Source: Larkinella punicea
Lineage (GTDB): Bacteria > Bacteroidota > Bacteroidia > Cytophagales > Spirosomataceae
Direction of reading: 5' to 3'
Length of the DNA: 64,000 bases
NCBI RefSeq assembly: GCF_003334855.1
Contig: NZ_QOWE01000008.1
Location: forward strand, 1-64,000
The translations under genes were made by a program, and so were the position numbers. Of the stretch, positions 17,574 to 26,816 are shown piece after piece (the first letter of the stretch is position 1; the number at the start of each line of letters is the position of its first letter). The notes under the pieces are model-generated. The model saw nothing but the letters and a program-made list of their open reading frames with translations, had not been told where the DNA came from and made no database searches.

Positions 17574-18428
17574 TTAACTGTAAGCAATAGCCGTTTGCTT
17601 CTGAGTGCCCAAGCCTTCGATGCCGAGTTCTACCACGTCGCCGGGTTTGAGGAAGCGTTGCGGTTTGAGGCCCATGCCGACGCCGGATGGCGTTCCGGTC
17701 GAAATGACATCGCCGGGGAGCAGCGTCATGAACTGGCTGATGTAGCTAACGAGCGTGGGAACGTCGAAAATCATGTCGTCGGTGTTGGAATCCTGCAATG
17801 ACTCGCCGTTGACGCGCAGCCAGAGACCCAGTTTATTTGGATTCGGCACTTCGTCTTTCGTCACCATAAACGGCCCGAGGGGTGCGAAGGTGTCGGCACT
17901 TTTGCCCTTAACCCACTGCCCACCGCGCTCCAACTGGAACGCCCGTTCGCTGTAGTCGTTGTGAACGGCGTAACCTGCGATGTAGTCGAAGGCGTCTTCT
18001 TTGGAAACATACGTGGCTTTTTTGCCAATGATAATCGCCAGTTCCACTTCCCAGTCCGTTTTTTCAGACGCTTTCGGAATCATCACGTTGTCATCCGGAC
18101 CAACCAACGCCGTGGTGGATTTGAAAAACAAAATGGGTTCAGCAGGAACCGGGGCATTGGTTTCGGCGGCATGTTTGGCGTAGTTCAGCCCCACACAGAC
18201 GATCTTGGACGGCCGTTTGATACACGACGCCCGGCGAACACTTCCCGACACGCTGGGGCAGCTTGCCGCGTTGGTTTCTAACCAGGTAGCCAGTTTTTCA
18301 AGGCCGTTGGTCGCAAAGAAAGTTTCGTCGTAATCATGTCCGAAAGCGGTTACATCCAGACTGGCACCCGAAGGCAGCATGACACCGGGGCGTTCATTGT
18401 CCGGTGAGCCAAAGCGAAATAGTTTCAT
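17574..18428 (-). CDS. FAH-family hydrolase, probable 2,4-diketo-3-deoxy-L-fuconate hydrolase
   Basis: A 284-residue protein whose C-terminal ~210 residues form the fumarylacetoacetate hydrolase fold: GLNYAKHAAETNAPVP, FFKSTTALVGPDDNV, metal ligands in DWEVELAIIIGKK, YAVHNDYSERAFQL and STGTPSGVGMGL. In the non-phosphorylating L-fucose pathway this family splits 2,4-diketo-3-deoxy-L-fuconate into pyruvate and L-lactate. It is the first gene of the fucose operon here. Its promoter must be in 18429-18538, divergent from the Uma2 gene. Confidence 0.87.
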   Translation of the reverse strand: MKLFRFGSPDNERPGVMLPSGASLDVTAFGHDYDETFFATNGLEKLATWLETNAASCPSVSGSVRRASCIKRPSKIVCVGLNYAKHAAETNAPVPAEPILFFKSTTALVGPDDNVMIPKASEKTDWEVELAIIIGKKATYVSKEDAFDYIAGYAVHNDYSERAFQLERGGQWVKGKSADTFAPLGPFMVTKDEVPNPNKLGLWLRVNGESLQDSNTDDMIFDVPTLVSYISQFMTLLPGDVISTGTPSGVGMGLKPQRFLKPGDVVELGIEGLGTQKQTAIAYS

Positions 18429-18538
18429 TATGGAGGGTTTACTTTTTTAACAATAAAGAGAAAAACCGGGGGCTTATAACCTTGCGTGCAAAAATAAAGT
18501 GTCGGAACCGGATTGTAACAGCCCCGAAGAAATCTTAT

Positions 18539-18546
18539 TATATTTG
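18539..18546 (+). promoter_or_regulatory. Bacteroidota -7 element for the Uma2 gene
   Basis: TATATTTG fits TAnnTTTG and lies 21 bp before the ATG at 18568. ATTG at 18512-18515 could serve as a weak -33 element (27 bp start to start). Confidence 0.55.
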
Positions 18547-18567
18547 TAAAAAGCTTTTTCTACACGC

Positions 18568-19182
18568 ATGACGACTATTGATGACTTCCTGAAAGCGCCG
18601 AATTTACGAGAACTGCTGGATGAACTTGAAAACGCCTGGCAGGAAGAACAACGCCGTCGTCATCAATTCTGGGCCGAGGTCGACGAAGGGAAGAAAGCCG
18701 AGTTTATCCTCGGTGAAATCATCTATCATTCACCGGTTTATGGGCGGCATTGGAAAGCTTCAACACGAATCACCCGGCGGCTCATACCGTATATCTATGA
18801 TAACCATTTAGGTGAAGTCGGTTATGAAAAAGTGATGGTTCGTCTCACCCGGAACGATTACGAACCCGACATTTGCTTTTGGAATCAGGAGAAATCCGTT
18901 CAATTTGAACCAAAGCAATCGGCCTTTCCCCCGCCCGATTTTGTGGTCGAAATCCTTTCTGACAGCACAAAAGAACGCGACTACGGCATCAAGATGACTG
19001 ATTATGCGCTTCATGGCGTCCGTGAATACTGGATTGTGGATGTCGAACACGAAACCGTCGAACAATATCTGCTCGACGGAAACGCGATTCAACTAGCGCA
19101 AAAATTGAAAGATGGTGTTCTGGAATCTGAAGTGATCAGCGGTTTTCGAATGCGTATCAAAGAAATCTTTACCGAGTCCTGA
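18568..19182 (+). CDS. Uma2 family (DUF820) restriction-like endonuclease
   Basis: A 204-residue PD-(D/E)xK-fold protein. The presumed catalytic residues are in YEPDICFW (near residue 110), PDFVVEILSDST (near 130) and the K of GIKMTDYALHGVREYWIVD (near 148). These proteins are common in cyanobacteria and Bacteroidota and their role is unknown. The gene stands alone on the plus strand between two minus-strand operons and ends 3 bp from the stop of the convergent hydrolase gene. Confidence 0.9.
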   Translation: MTTIDDFLKAPNLRELLDELENAWQEEQRRRHQFWAEVDEGKKAEFILGEIIYHSPVYGRHWKASTRITRRLIPYIYDNHLGEVGYEKVMVRLTRNDYEPDICFWNQEKSVQFEPKQSAFPPPDFVVEILSDSTKERDYGIKMTDYALHGVREYWIVDVEHETVEQYLLDGNAIQLAQKLKDGVLESEVISGFRMRIKEIFTES

Positions 19183-19185
19183 GCC

Positions 19186-21642
19186 CTACTTCCCCACCGC
19201 TTCCCGACTCTCCAGTTTCCAGGTATTGTCAAAAAAACCGGCTTTTCTGACGCCCTTGATGCCCTCTTTGGCCATGTCCAGGCCGAAAATCATATAATCC
19301 GGAAAACCGCTGCCGGCCGCAAAATACTGGTTGGCATCGGCGGCTTTCAGGCCTGCCAAACCGGTTCCGGTCACCACTGCCACCGAAGCCACCGGGCTGT
19401 CGGCGCGGGGCCAGCTAAAATAAGCACTGACGTCTTCGCCGGTATATTGCTCATTTCCAATCCGTAACGCCCCTCGACTAACCTGAATCGGGCAGTCTTT
19501 CAACAGTTTGCTCCAGGCCGAGTTGGTTGTCGCATTACCGAAAAGCACCACACCCCGGTCGGCAAATTGCGCCGGATTGAATTCCTTGTCTGAAACCATA
19601 TCCACGGCTCCATTGCCCCGGTAATACCAGGTTTCGGCATCGTACCGCGCTTTGTTGAACGCCCATTCGTTTTCTGCCGCTGTCCCCGAAGTACCGTAAA
19701 CAAATACCATCCGGTGGTTAAACGGTTCTTTAAACGTGCCATTTCGATGAGAACCTTTCGCTGTCAAGGCCGGTTTGCTACCAATTTCCCATACCGCATT
19801 TTTGACAAGAAATAGTTTTTCAGCCGGATTTTTGACCTGATACGCAATCGCTTTCAGACTATCCAGCGTAATCGTTACGGTTTCTCCAACGGCAAAATCC
19901 GCCAGATTCAACGATAACAATTCTACGTTTTCGGTTTTCCCGGCAATCGTTTTGGCTTTTTTATCCCGTTTCAACTGAACCCGGCTGTACTGCAAGGGAT
20001 GTACCTGCTGCTCGACCGATACCCAACGCATCGTCGGTGAAATGGCGGGGTTGGCGGTCGTGAAATCAATGACGTTGACGGCGCTGTCGGCGGCAATGCG
20101 GTGCCATTTGAAATAGTCGAAAACCGGTTTCCAGTCGACGCTCTCGTTGCCGTACCAGTGCGACCCGCCCGGATATTCGTAGTGCGTAAAATCGGGATGA
20201 AACGTACCGAGTAGTTTGCGCATCTGACGGGCATATTCCACCGAAACCGTGCGGTCGGCGTCGCCGTGCAGGATGTAGACGCCCAACGGTTTGTAATTGG
20301 ACGCGAGGGCCAGCACGTTGCTGGGATTGCTGGTTCGCAAGAGCATTTTTTCCAAAGCCGTTCCACCCTCTTCCGGGATTTTGCCGTCGTGCGAACCGTA
20401 ACCGGCTAAGGTCGGATAACCGGCGCAAGGCGCGATAGCCGCCCAATTGCCGGGAAACGTGGCCCCAAGATACCAGGTGCCGTGTCCGCCCATCGAGTGG
20501 CCGGTCAGGTAAATGCGCTGCGGATCGGGTTTGAATTGCTTTTTGGCAATATCCAGCACTTCCAGAGCATCCAGTCGCCCCCAATCTTCCCAGTTAAAGC
20601 CCCGGGGCCGCCGGTTGGTCGGTGCCACCAAAACGCCCCAGTCTTTCGGCTGATACGCCCGCGCCTGCCCAATGGCTTCGACCCCGGCCCCGTGGACCGA
20701 CAGAAACAAAGCCGGAGCCTGACCATCCGGTTTGGTTTGGGGAGCCACTCCGAAATACTGAACACTGCCGTCGATGGCACTGATGAAGGTCTGGCTGTAA
20801 TGCTCGCCCGGTGCAGCCACGGATAGCGTCAGTTCTTTTTCGTCAATCGCTTTCCCGGATTGCAACAAACTAATCAAAACCGCCCCCTCTTCTTTTTTGG
20901 AAACGCCCGACGCGTCCATCCGAAACCCTACCTTGCGCGTACTCAGGGCCGGAACCGTTGGCAAATCCGTTAGCAGTTCTTTGCCAGACAGACGGCTTTT
21001 CATTTTCAACCCCGCCAGCGGTTTGTTGGTGGTGTTAACGAGCACGACGGCGCCCCAGAGCGGTTCGGTCTGGTTGCCCAACACCACACTCGGCAAGGTC
21101 GGATCTTCGATTTTCAGAAACACCGGTTTCTCGGGAAAAACGAGTTTCGCCATCAGGCCCTGAAAACGCGAAAACTGCGACGTCCGCAGGTAAATTTCAT
21201 TTAGTCCCTTTTTCAGCGCGACCGGAACGGCCAGCCAGCCGAGCGCATACGGATCGCCCGCGTGGGGTGCGCCGTTGACATACACCATGTTATGCCCAGT
21301 GGCCTGCAACACGGCCACCTGATCTCGGTCGGCCTGGTACGTCAGGTAGAGATAACCGTTGTTGAACGAACGCCCCCGGAATTTGCCCTCTTTATCGGGC
21401 GTGACAGCTTGCCACCGAAGCGAATCAGAGCTACTGACTGAAAGCCCCTGCCCCTCGGCCGGTTTTTTCAAATCCCCCCGGTATAAATGGTACGCCAGTT
21501 GATCGGTATACAAAGCCTCACGCCCGTACTGGTGACACGGCCCGATTGCCAGACCTTGAGGAAAATTGTAAATGCGTTGCGCCTGAACCGTCAAAACCGT
21601 AGCCATGACCAGAAGCGCAGAAAGAAGAATGCGGTTTTTCAT
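19186..21642 (-). CDS. Secreted alpha/beta hydrolase (esterase/prolyl oligopeptidase-like)
   Basis: An 818-residue exported protein with signal peptide MKNRILLSALLVMATVLTVQ/AQ. The catalytic domain spans about 285-520: nucleophile S383 in GHSMGGHGTW, probable acid D461 or D463 in LHGDADRTVSVEY, and H495 in PGGSHWYG. The N-terminal ~280 residues look like beta-sandwich material and the C-terminal ~270 like further beta domains. Large secreted esterases of this kind act on acylated polysaccharides or peptides. It lies just downstream of the fucosidase (18 bp), suggesting removal of acyl groups from the same glycans, but the substrate is inferred only. Confidence 0.8.
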   Translation of the reverse strand: MKNRILLSALLVMATVLTVQAQRIYNFPQGLAIGPCHQYGREALYTDQLAYHLYRGDLKKPAEGQGLSVSSSDSLRWQAVTPDKEGKFRGRSFNNGYLYLTYQADRDQVAVLQATGHNMVYVNGAPHAGDPYALGWLAVPVALKKGLNEIYLRTSQFSRFQGLMAKLVFPEKPVFLKIEDPTLPSVVLGNQTEPLWGAVVLVNTTNKPLAGLKMKSRLSGKELLTDLPTVPALSTRKVGFRMDASGVSKKEEGAVLISLLQSGKAIDEKELTLSVAAPGEHYSQTFISAIDGSVQYFGVAPQTKPDGQAPALFLSVHGAGVEAIGQARAYQPKDWGVLVAPTNRRPRGFNWEDWGRLDALEVLDIAKKQFKPDPQRIYLTGHSMGGHGTWYLGATFPGNWAAIAPCAGYPTLAGYGSHDGKIPEEGGTALEKMLLRTSNPSNVLALASNYKPLGVYILHGDADRTVSVEYARQMRKLLGTFHPDFTHYEYPGGSHWYGNESVDWKPVFDYFKWHRIAADSAVNVIDFTTANPAISPTMRWVSVEQQVHPLQYSRVQLKRDKKAKTIAGKTENVELLSLNLADFAVGETVTITLDSLKAIAYQVKNPAEKLFLVKNAVWEIGSKPALTAKGSHRNGTFKEPFNHRMVFVYGTSGTAAENEWAFNKARYDAETWYYRGNGAVDMVSDKEFNPAQFADRGVVLFGNATTNSAWSKLLKDCPIQVSRGALRIGNEQYTGEDVSAYFSWPRADSPVASVAVVTGTGLAGLKAADANQYFAAGSGFPDYMIFGLDMAKEGIKGVRKAGFFDNTWKLESREAVGK

Positions 21643-21660
21643 CGGAAGTTCGTTAATCCA

Positions 21661-23100
21661 TTACCCAATTTTGACAACCCAAACCGGTTTGCCGGCCAGT
21701 TGCTGCCGCAGTCTTTCCGGAACACTCACCTCCACGCCACTCCCCACTTTTTTCCATTTCAAGGCCTGTTTGCTGCCCAGAATAGTCAGCGTAGCTTTGG
21801 GCTGAGTCGGCACAATCGGGAGTGTTAAAGTAGCCGGTAATACGGTTTCGGTTTCCGTTGGCAAATACGACGCATACTGAACTTTGCCGTTGGCGGTAAA
21901 AGCCCACTGGTTCTGGCGGTAGGGAGCCAGCGGTTTGGTGCCATACATCGACTCGCCGTTTACCTTGATCCACTCGCCAATTTCCGCCAGCCGCGCGTAG
22001 GCTTCCTCGTGCCATTCGCCATCGGGACCGGGGGCGATGTTCAGCAGCATGTTGCCGTTTTTGGCAACAATATCCACCAGCATTTGCACCAGTTTACGAG
22101 CCGGTTTAAAATTTTCTTTCGGAATGTACGACCAGCTATCGCCCATGGTCAGACAGCTTTCCCACGGAATCGGCATGTAGTGATCCGGGATTTGCTGCTC
22201 GGGCGTCACGTAGTTTTCAAACTCGCCCGAAACTGTCCGGTCGACGACAAGCAAACCGGGCTGGTTTTGGCGACCCATCCCGGCGATGCGTCCCATGTCG
22301 ATGTCCTGGCTGTAGGGAATCGTGCGCTGCCAACTCACGGTCGAGTCGATGGTGCTGGCCGGGCGCACCCAGCCGCCATCCAGCCACAGAATGTCCACTT
22401 TTCCGTACCCGGTCATCAATTCCTGAATCTGGTTGTAGGAAAAATCGCTGAATTTCTTCCAGAGTTCGGGGTATTTCTTAGGATCGTAGCTCACGTTCCG
22501 GTCTTTCGGCGGAAAATACGGCCACCAGTACGACTCGGTATTCCAGTCGGGTTTGGAAAAATACGTGCCCACCATAAAGCCTTCATTCCGAAAGGCCCCC
22601 AGAATTTCTTTGGTGACATTGCTGCGCGGATTCGACGCAAACGGCGATTTGGTGCTGGTGATTTTGTAGTCGGTTTGCTTCGAATCGAACATGCAAAAAC
22701 CGTCGTGGTGCTTGGTCGTGAAGATCATGTACTTCATTCCGGCGGCTTTGGCAGCCGTGGCCCAGCGTTCCGGATTGAAGCGGGTTGGGTTAAAGGTGGT
22801 TTGCAAATTTTCGTACGCCTTCTTGTACCCATACCAATTACCAGACTCCGGTCCCCGGCGCACACACCAGCCTTCGTCTTCGGGGCAAAGCGACCACGAC
22901 TCGACCACGCCCCACTGGCTGTAGGTTCCCCAGTGCATCAGCAGTCCGAATTTTATATCCTGCCACTGATTCAATTTTTTCTTCACGAGACTGTCTTTCG
23001 GCCAAACATACTTGTCGTGATTTTGCTCGGAATGTTGCTGGGCAATGGCCGATCCGGCGAAAACGAGTCCGGTGAGCAAACCGATGAGGATGGATTTCAT
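21661..23100 (-). CDS. GH29 alpha-L-fucosidase
   Basis: A 479-residue exported enzyme; the start MKSILIGLLTGLVFAGSAIA (23100) gives a signal peptide, whereas the frame to 23157 runs into the upstream gene. GH29 motifs are FGLLMHWGTYSQWG (near 51-64), FTTKHHDGFCMFDS (127-140) and KVDILWLDGGW, in which D241 is the likely nucleophile. It should release terminal alpha-L-fucose in the periplasm or outside the cell. It sits downstream of the GH20 gene, and the fucose catabolic genes are 3 kb further along. Confidence 0.95.
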   Translation of the reverse strand: MKSILIGLLTGLVFAGSAIAQQHSEQNHDKYVWPKDSLVKKKLNQWQDIKFGLLMHWGTYSQWGVVESWSLCPEDEGWCVRRGPESGNWYGYKKAYENLQTTFNPTRFNPERWATAAKAAGMKYMIFTTKHHDGFCMFDSKQTDYKITSTKSPFASNPRSNVTKEILGAFRNEGFMVGTYFSKPDWNTESYWWPYFPPKDRNVSYDPKKYPELWKKFSDFSYNQIQELMTGYGKVDILWLDGGWVRPASTIDSTVSWQRTIPYSQDIDMGRIAGMGRQNQPGLLVVDRTVSGEFENYVTPEQQIPDHYMPIPWESCLTMGDSWSYIPKENFKPARKLVQMLVDIVAKNGNMLLNIAPGPDGEWHEEAYARLAEIGEWIKVNGESMYGTKPLAPYRQNQWAFTANGKVQYASYLPTETETVLPATLTLPIVPTQPKATLTILGSKQALKWKKVGSGVEVSVPERLRQQLAGKPVWVVKIG

Positions 23101-23153
23101 GGGATAAATCAATGATGGGTTAAATGATACAAAATAAACTTTCCTTTTATCAA

Positions 23154-25463
23154 TCAATGCCTTAGCCAGTTCGAAGGCACCTCCCGCGGTTCCTCGTTTC
23201 CTTTGCTGTATGTCAGTTTGAGGGTATATCCTCCTCCGCCTTCAATAAAGTCCAGTTCGACCGGGTGCAGACCCGCCTTCAACGCGACCTGCCCGCTTTT
23301 CTCAATCGGGCCGTGTTGTCCGTCGTTGTCAACCACTTCTCGGTTGGCGATGCGCAGGACGCCACCGTCGTCACAGGTTAGAAAAAAGCTGTAAACACCG
23401 GTTTCCGGAATGGCCAGATACCCCCAAAACCGGAGTCCGAAACTGGGAGCCGTGGCCTGTGCTGGTACTTGAATCGCGCGGGTTGTCAGACTGTCAGTAA
23501 CCGTCGCTGACGCCATACCTTTTGAATTTTTGAACGAACCGGCGTAGTAATGGACTTGCCAACCGGGTTGCGTCGTTCGGGCGGTAACGGGCTCCGCCAA
23601 CGCCTGTTGGCGAAACCGGGCGGTATAGGTATCGCCTTTCAGACCACCGGGCGTAAAGGCGGCAAACGTCAACGTGGTCGGCTTCATAATGGGTAGGGCT
23701 TCAGGTAAAACCGTTGATGTCGAATCGGGTTGCAAGCCGTCAGTTCGGTAGCGAATAACCAGGTGATTAGCCGGTTTCTGAACCGTGAAGAGTGCCTTGT
23801 CAACGTACACGTTTTCTTCCGTAAACCCGGACAAATCGGGAAGACGATAGTGGACATTCAACGCATCCAGCCGGGCATAATGGCTTTTCAGCCGCTGCAA
23901 ATAGTCGTCATACCGGTTTTCTTTCGTCCAGATCGCTTCCGCCAGCGCCGTCATCCGGGGCATGGCCATGTAGTCGACCCGGTTTTCGGAGGGAATGTAT
24001 TCCGTCCAGATATTCGCCTGCGCCCCCTGAATCGCCGTGGCTTCGGACGCGGTCAGGCCAGCCGGTATCGGATTGAAATGATAGACATTGTCAAGGGAAT
24101 TCTTGTTGGGCAAGACATCGAAATACAGCGTATTAACGGGCGTCATCACGACTGGATTGCCGTTTTTGACCGCTTTCACCGGCGCATCCTTCACCCAACT
24201 CCGCCAGTACATGACCGTCGCCGAAGCATTGATACCCCCTTCCAGCGCATCGTCCCAGACCAGCAGCTTTTTGCCCTTCGACTGAACGTATTTCTCCATG
24301 CGATGGACAAAATAACTCTGCAATTGGTTGACATCCTTCAGCCCTTCCCGCTGCATCAGCACCTTACACGCATCCGACTGCGCCCAGGTTGTTTTTTCAA
24401 CTTCATCGGCTCCCAGATGAACATACCGGCTTGGAAATAAGGCCATTATTTCATCCAGAACCGCTTGCGTAAATTCGTAGGTCGTTTCATTGCAGGGGCA
24501 AATCGGCACGGAGAAATCCTTGCCCCACCCCTCTTTTCCGGTGCAACTTAGAAACGGATACGCTTTGATGGCAGCCGCCAAATGACCCGGCATGTCGATT
24601 TCGGGAACAATGTCGATGTGCCGGTCGGCCGCGTAGGCGATGAGTTGCTTCATCTCAGCCTGGGTGTAAAAACCGCCGTACAGCGTTTTGCCGTCTTTCT
24701 GAATCAGGTGCTTCGACGGCAAGGCAAAATCCGGGTTGGTTTTCGCCCGCTCCAGCACCACTGAATCCTGGTTGTTGAACGTGCGCCAGGCTCCCACTTC
24801 AGTAAGTTTCGGGTACTTTCTGATTTCGATCCGCCAGCCCTGATCGTCAGTCAAATGCAGGTGAAAGGTGTTGAATTTGTACAGTGCCAACAGGTCGATG
24901 AATTTCCGAAGATACGCCATCGAAAAGAAATGCCGCGAAACGTCCAGGTGCATTCCCCGCCAGGCATACGCCGGTTGATCTTCAATCTGCACCGCCGGAA
25001 CCACTAGTGATTGGATCGGGAAATTCGACCGGCTTTCCAGGGTAACTGGCATCAACTGCCGTAGCGTTTGAATCGCCCGGAACATCCCCGCCGGTTCTTT
25101 GGCCGTCAGATTCACGGTTTTGGGCGTAATGGTCAGGCGGTAGCCTTCCGGTGCCGTCAATCCGGCGTCATACTGAAAAATGATTTGAGTCGCCGTCGGT
25201 TTGACGGCCTTCGCCAGCGGTTTTCCAAATTCGGTTTCCAGCATGGTGCGCAGGAAGTCCGCTTCCCGCCGAAAAAGGGCGGCTGATTTCGGGATGACGA
25301 TGCCGGTTTCCGGCGTCAGAATAACCTGGCCCGGTTTGGGGGTCAGCGACGTCGGATACGGGATGATGGCGTATCTTTCGGCGACGGCCTGCGCGTGTAG
25401 CGTTGACCGATTCCAGACGCTGAGTATTACCAACAAAACAACTAGTCTACTTTTCCTATACAT
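23154..25463 (-). CDS. GH20 beta-N-acetylhexosaminidase with PA14-like domain
   Basis: A 769-residue exported enzyme beginning MYRKSRLVVLLVILSVWN; the open frame reaches 25700 but that part lies inside the next gene. It has the GH20b domain (about 30-165), then the catalytic barrel with MHLDVSRHFF, HLHLTDDQGWRIEI, PEIDMPGHLAAA and the catalytic pair D353-E354 in HLGADEVEKTTW. Residues about 640-765 (GVYSFFLTCDDGGVLRI; AGLHPVELDFIEGGGGY) look like a PA14 carbohydrate-binding domain. It would remove terminal GlcNAc or GalNAc and, with the fucosidase 53 bp downstream, process fucosylated glycans. Confidence 0.95.
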   Translation of the reverse strand: MYRKSRLVVLLVILSVWNRSTLHAQAVAERYAIIPYPTSLTPKPGQVILTPETGIVIPKSAALFRREADFLRTMLETEFGKPLAKAVKPTATQIIFQYDAGLTAPEGYRLTITPKTVNLTAKEPAGMFRAIQTLRQLMPVTLESRSNFPIQSLVVPAVQIEDQPAYAWRGMHLDVSRHFFSMAYLRKFIDLLALYKFNTFHLHLTDDQGWRIEIRKYPKLTEVGAWRTFNNQDSVVLERAKTNPDFALPSKHLIQKDGKTLYGGFYTQAEMKQLIAYAADRHIDIVPEIDMPGHLAAAIKAYPFLSCTGKEGWGKDFSVPICPCNETTYEFTQAVLDEIMALFPSRYVHLGADEVEKTTWAQSDACKVLMQREGLKDVNQLQSYFVHRMEKYVQSKGKKLLVWDDALEGGINASATVMYWRSWVKDAPVKAVKNGNPVVMTPVNTLYFDVLPNKNSLDNVYHFNPIPAGLTASEATAIQGAQANIWTEYIPSENRVDYMAMPRMTALAEAIWTKENRYDDYLQRLKSHYARLDALNVHYRLPDLSGFTEENVYVDKALFTVQKPANHLVIRYRTDGLQPDSTSTVLPEALPIMKPTTLTFAAFTPGGLKGDTYTARFRQQALAEPVTARTTQPGWQVHYYAGSFKNSKGMASATVTDSLTTRAIQVPAQATAPSFGLRFWGYLAIPETGVYSFFLTCDDGGVLRIANREVVDNDGQHGPIEKSGQVALKAGLHPVELDFIEGGGGYTLKLTYSKGNEEPREVPSNWLRH

Positions 25464-25497
25464 ACTTACACGCTGTTCATGGTGTCTTAAAAATGGC

Positions 25498-26814
25498 CTA
25501 CTTAATTCCCATTTTTTGAATAAAAAACCGCCCGATCTGCTTGCCCTGCGCCACGCCGTTTTCAATGGAATCCCGGAAGTGAATCCCGCCGTACAAACGG
25601 GAAACGGCGGCTTCGCCAGCGGCCTGTTCAAACGACCGGAACGACCGGGCCGGAATCCCAAACTCCAGCTCCACCGTGTCGGTATAGGTGACCGGCCCAC
25701 CGGCCAGGGTCGTCAAAACCGTCGCAATCGCTGCCGACATCACGCTGTGGCCACTGGTGTATTCCGGAAACGGGGGCGTTTGCAACATCGGTCGCCAATC
25801 CCGGTCAAGGTGCTGATTGATAAAGGTTTCTGGCCGAATCCGGTTGCTGTTGTATTTTTCTTCCCAGCACGAGATAAACGCATCGGCCATCGTCAACCCC
25901 ACCAGCGTGTGCCAGCGAATGGTTTCGGCCAGCGACAGGTTTCGCTGGAGGCAAACGATGCTGGTGATGCCCATCCAATGTCCGCCCGGTGTGATTTTCT
26001 TGGTCCCGAAACTAACGTGGCCTTTCTGGTTCAGGAAAAAAGGATTGCAGTCCCAGAAATTGGCGATGTGCCGTTGTTGATCGGTCAGCGCGCGGGTCGT
26101 GTCGTATACTTCTTTCGCCAGTTGAAAAAACGGCGATCCGGTTTTTTCGTCGTACTTCACCATCGGCAAAGGCCGGAACTGCGACGCACTATCGAGCAGA
26201 AAAGGACGCAATTTGGGCCAATGGGGTTCATACGCTTCCGAGTAGGCCGGGGGCGTCGGTTGCCAGTAACCCGGTTCGTTCGTGGGCGTGAAACGCAGAT
26301 AACCGCTCGTTTTGATGTAGCCGTCCTGAGCCGCATACCGGACGAGTTTTTTTACCAGCGTGTCGGCATAGGCCCGTGTGGCCAGAATACGGGCGTCCGT
26401 CAGCCGGTACCGGCTTTTGGCCTCTTTCACCAACGCTAGCCGGTCTTTTTCAAGCGTATAGCCCGACGGCAACAACTCCTCACCCATGCGCAGAAGGGCG
26501 TACAAACTACCAAACCGGGCGTCGATTTGGGCGTCCGGCTGTCCGGTAAATGCCGGATAACTGCGCAGCAAACCGCCGAAAGGGACATAACTGGCCGGGC
26601 GTTTTTGCTGGTACAGCATTTCGTAGGCTGCCAGGTTCGCATACGCATAATACCGGGCCGATGCGCAGGGGCCGGTGACGTCGCTGACCATGACATCGGT
26701 CAGTTTTTTCAGGGTTTTCGCGTAGGCAGCGGCTTCGGTTTCCACCCCGGGCGGTTCGGCCCGGAGGGTGAGGCTGCAAGCCAGCAGCAACAGAATCAGG
26801 GGTCTTTTTTTCAT
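25498..26814 (-). CDS. Vanadium haloperoxidase/PAP2-like enzyme, operon copy A
   Basis: A 438-residue exported protein; the ATG at 26814 is preferred over the in-frame TTG at 26820. The vanadate/phosphate pocket of the family is visible: K320 and R327 in KYNSNRIRP, S354-G-H356 in PEYTSGHS, then SRLYGGIHFRD with R406 and H412. Relatives either oxidise halides with vanadate and peroxide or act as acid phosphatases; the sequence does not decide which. It is the last gene of a four-gene operon, 2 bp after the FG-GAP gene. A close paralog at 35394-36719 has the same position in the second operon. Confidence 0.85.
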   Translation of the reverse strand: MKKRPLILLLLACSLTLRAEPPGVETEAAAYAKTLKKLTDVMVSDVTGPCASARYYAYANLAAYEMLYQQKRPASYVPFGGLLRSYPAFTGQPDAQIDARFGSLYALLRMGEELLPSGYTLEKDRLALVKEAKSRYRLTDARILATRAYADTLVKKLVRYAAQDGYIKTSGYLRFTPTNEPGYWQPTPPAYSEAYEPHWPKLRPFLLDSASQFRPLPMVKYDEKTGSPFFQLAKEVYDTTRALTDQQRHIANFWDCNPFFLNQKGHVSFGTKKITPGGHWMGITSIVCLQRNLSLAETIRWHTLVGLTMADAFISCWEEKYNSNRIRPETFINQHLDRDWRPMLQTPPFPEYTSGHSVMSAAIATVLTTLAGGPVTYTDTVELEFGIPARSFRSFEQAAGEAAVSRLYGGIHFRDSIENGVAQGKQIGRFFIQKMGIK

Positions 26815-26816
26815 AC

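Noticed and set aside
22009-23115. 368-residue plus-strand frame over the fucosidase
   Set aside because: It is antisense to a complete GH29 gene and low in recognisable features.
25464-25700. N-terminal extension of the GH20 gene
   Set aside because: It overlaps the haloperoxidase-like gene, is arginine-rich and hides the signal peptide that begins at 25463.
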